Shown here: piece after piece, positions 58,663 through 58,893 of the stretch
Layout: every line of letters starts with the position of its first letter
Position numbering within the stretch: the first letter of the stretch is position 1
Assembly (NCBI GenBank): GCA_020740485.1
Contig: DYMN01000013.1
Coordinates: 1 to 58,893 of the forward strand
From: Polaribacter sp.
Lineage (GTDB): Bacteria; Bacteroidota; Bacteroidia; Flavobacteriales; Flavobacteriaceae
DNA length: 58,893 bases
Direction: 5' to 3'
The notes under the pieces: generated by a model
Databases searched by the model: none
The model's input: only the letters and a program-made list of their open reading frames with translations
Told to the model about the DNA's origin: nothing
Made by a program: the position numbers and the translations under genes

Positions 58663-58893
58663 AAAACCTGTTAGCATTCACGAAGCAGGACAAGGACGTA
58701 TGTATTTTGACTATGACCCGATAACCTTAGAACGTACCGCTACCTATTTTGGAAGTAATGAAACAGCAACAAAATCAAACACACCATACATAAAATACTT
58801 TTCTTCCATTATCCCTGTAGAAATAACCAAAGAAAGATACACCGGTAAAATAAAAATTATTACTTTTGTAGGCGGTGATGCTTATAGTGCGCC
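58643..58893 (+). CDS. Continuation of the RHS protein in a shifted frame (runs off the window)
   Basis: From ACG at 58643 the frame is open to the window edge and reads TQFNAFKKPVSIHEAGQGRM, then YFDYDPITLERTATYFG. F-K-K-P-V-S-I...G is the usual RHS sequence before the core and toxin-specific tip. It matches a direct continuation of the main frame after LQ, requiring removal of one base near 58639-58643. The toxin or effector end lies beyond the window. Confidence 0.75.

Overview
The window is AT-rich chromosomal DNA from a member of the Bacteroidota, almost certainly a flavobacterium. The evidence is internal: a protein with a type IX secretion sorting tail, several Bacteroidota-restricted families (DUF3078, DUF4293, DUF4230), TonB-dependent receptors, many signal peptides of the pattern M-K-K...A/S-Q, -7 promoter elements of the form TAnnTTTG, and almost no Shine-Dalgarno sequences before start codons. 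Most of it is ordinary housekeeping DNA, with scattered mobile-element debris.

Layout. 1-2 kb: the end of a GH16 glycanase and a GH30 lipoprotein (beta-glucan use). 2-6.6 kb, minus strand: clpX, a Uma2-like protein, clpP, an MliC-like lipoprotein, a DUF4230 protein and lspA. 6.6-11.3 kb: a SulP transporter, a secreted YD-repeat-like protein, then a phosphate transporter (Pit) preceded by a broken DUF47 partner gene. 11.3-18.7 kb, minus strand: a relic of the 3' end of polA, then a tight five-gene unit (TonB receptor, AmpG/RhtX-like permease, hemN, hemG, hemH) that links iron or siderophore uptake to the last steps of heme synthesis. 18.9-25.8 kb, minus strand: yraN, LD-carboxypeptidase, fabD, an AbiEii/DUF6922 toxin-antitoxin pair lying between radA and fabD, a decayed REP-associated transposase with its hairpins, a truncated ORF6N gene and pheS. 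25.9-40.1 kb: a PLP decarboxylase, a DUF3078 protein, rnhA, dusB, sdhCAB, an M3 peptidase, metG, nikR, pth and a YfcE-like phosphoesterase. 40.1 kb: a short non-autonomous inverted-repeat element. 40.3-45.5 kb, minus strand: a response regulator, a small secreted peptide, a TPR histidine kinase and an outer-membrane receptor, which together look like one signalling locus. 45.7-49.1 kb: a DUF4293 protein, a TonB-like transducer, a small membrane protein, enoyl-CoA hydratase, a secreted protein and tRNA-Ala. 49.2-52.3 kb: ettA, a large octamer repeat, rsmI and an XRE regulator. 52.5 kb to the end: a T9SS-tailed small protein, an outer-membrane barrel and a giant SpvB/FG-GAP/RHS protein gene carrying two lesions.

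The most unusual signals are: heptanucleotide arrays built on AAACnnn directly in front of unrelated start codons (yraN, nikR, ettA, and a related array before sdhA); a 160-bp MITE-like element with an exact 6-bp target duplication; the regulator-peptide-kinase-receptor locus with phased direct repeats upstream; and a cluster of broken genes, two of which have TAA where CAA (Gln) is expected. All family assignments come from motifs read by eye; no database search was run.
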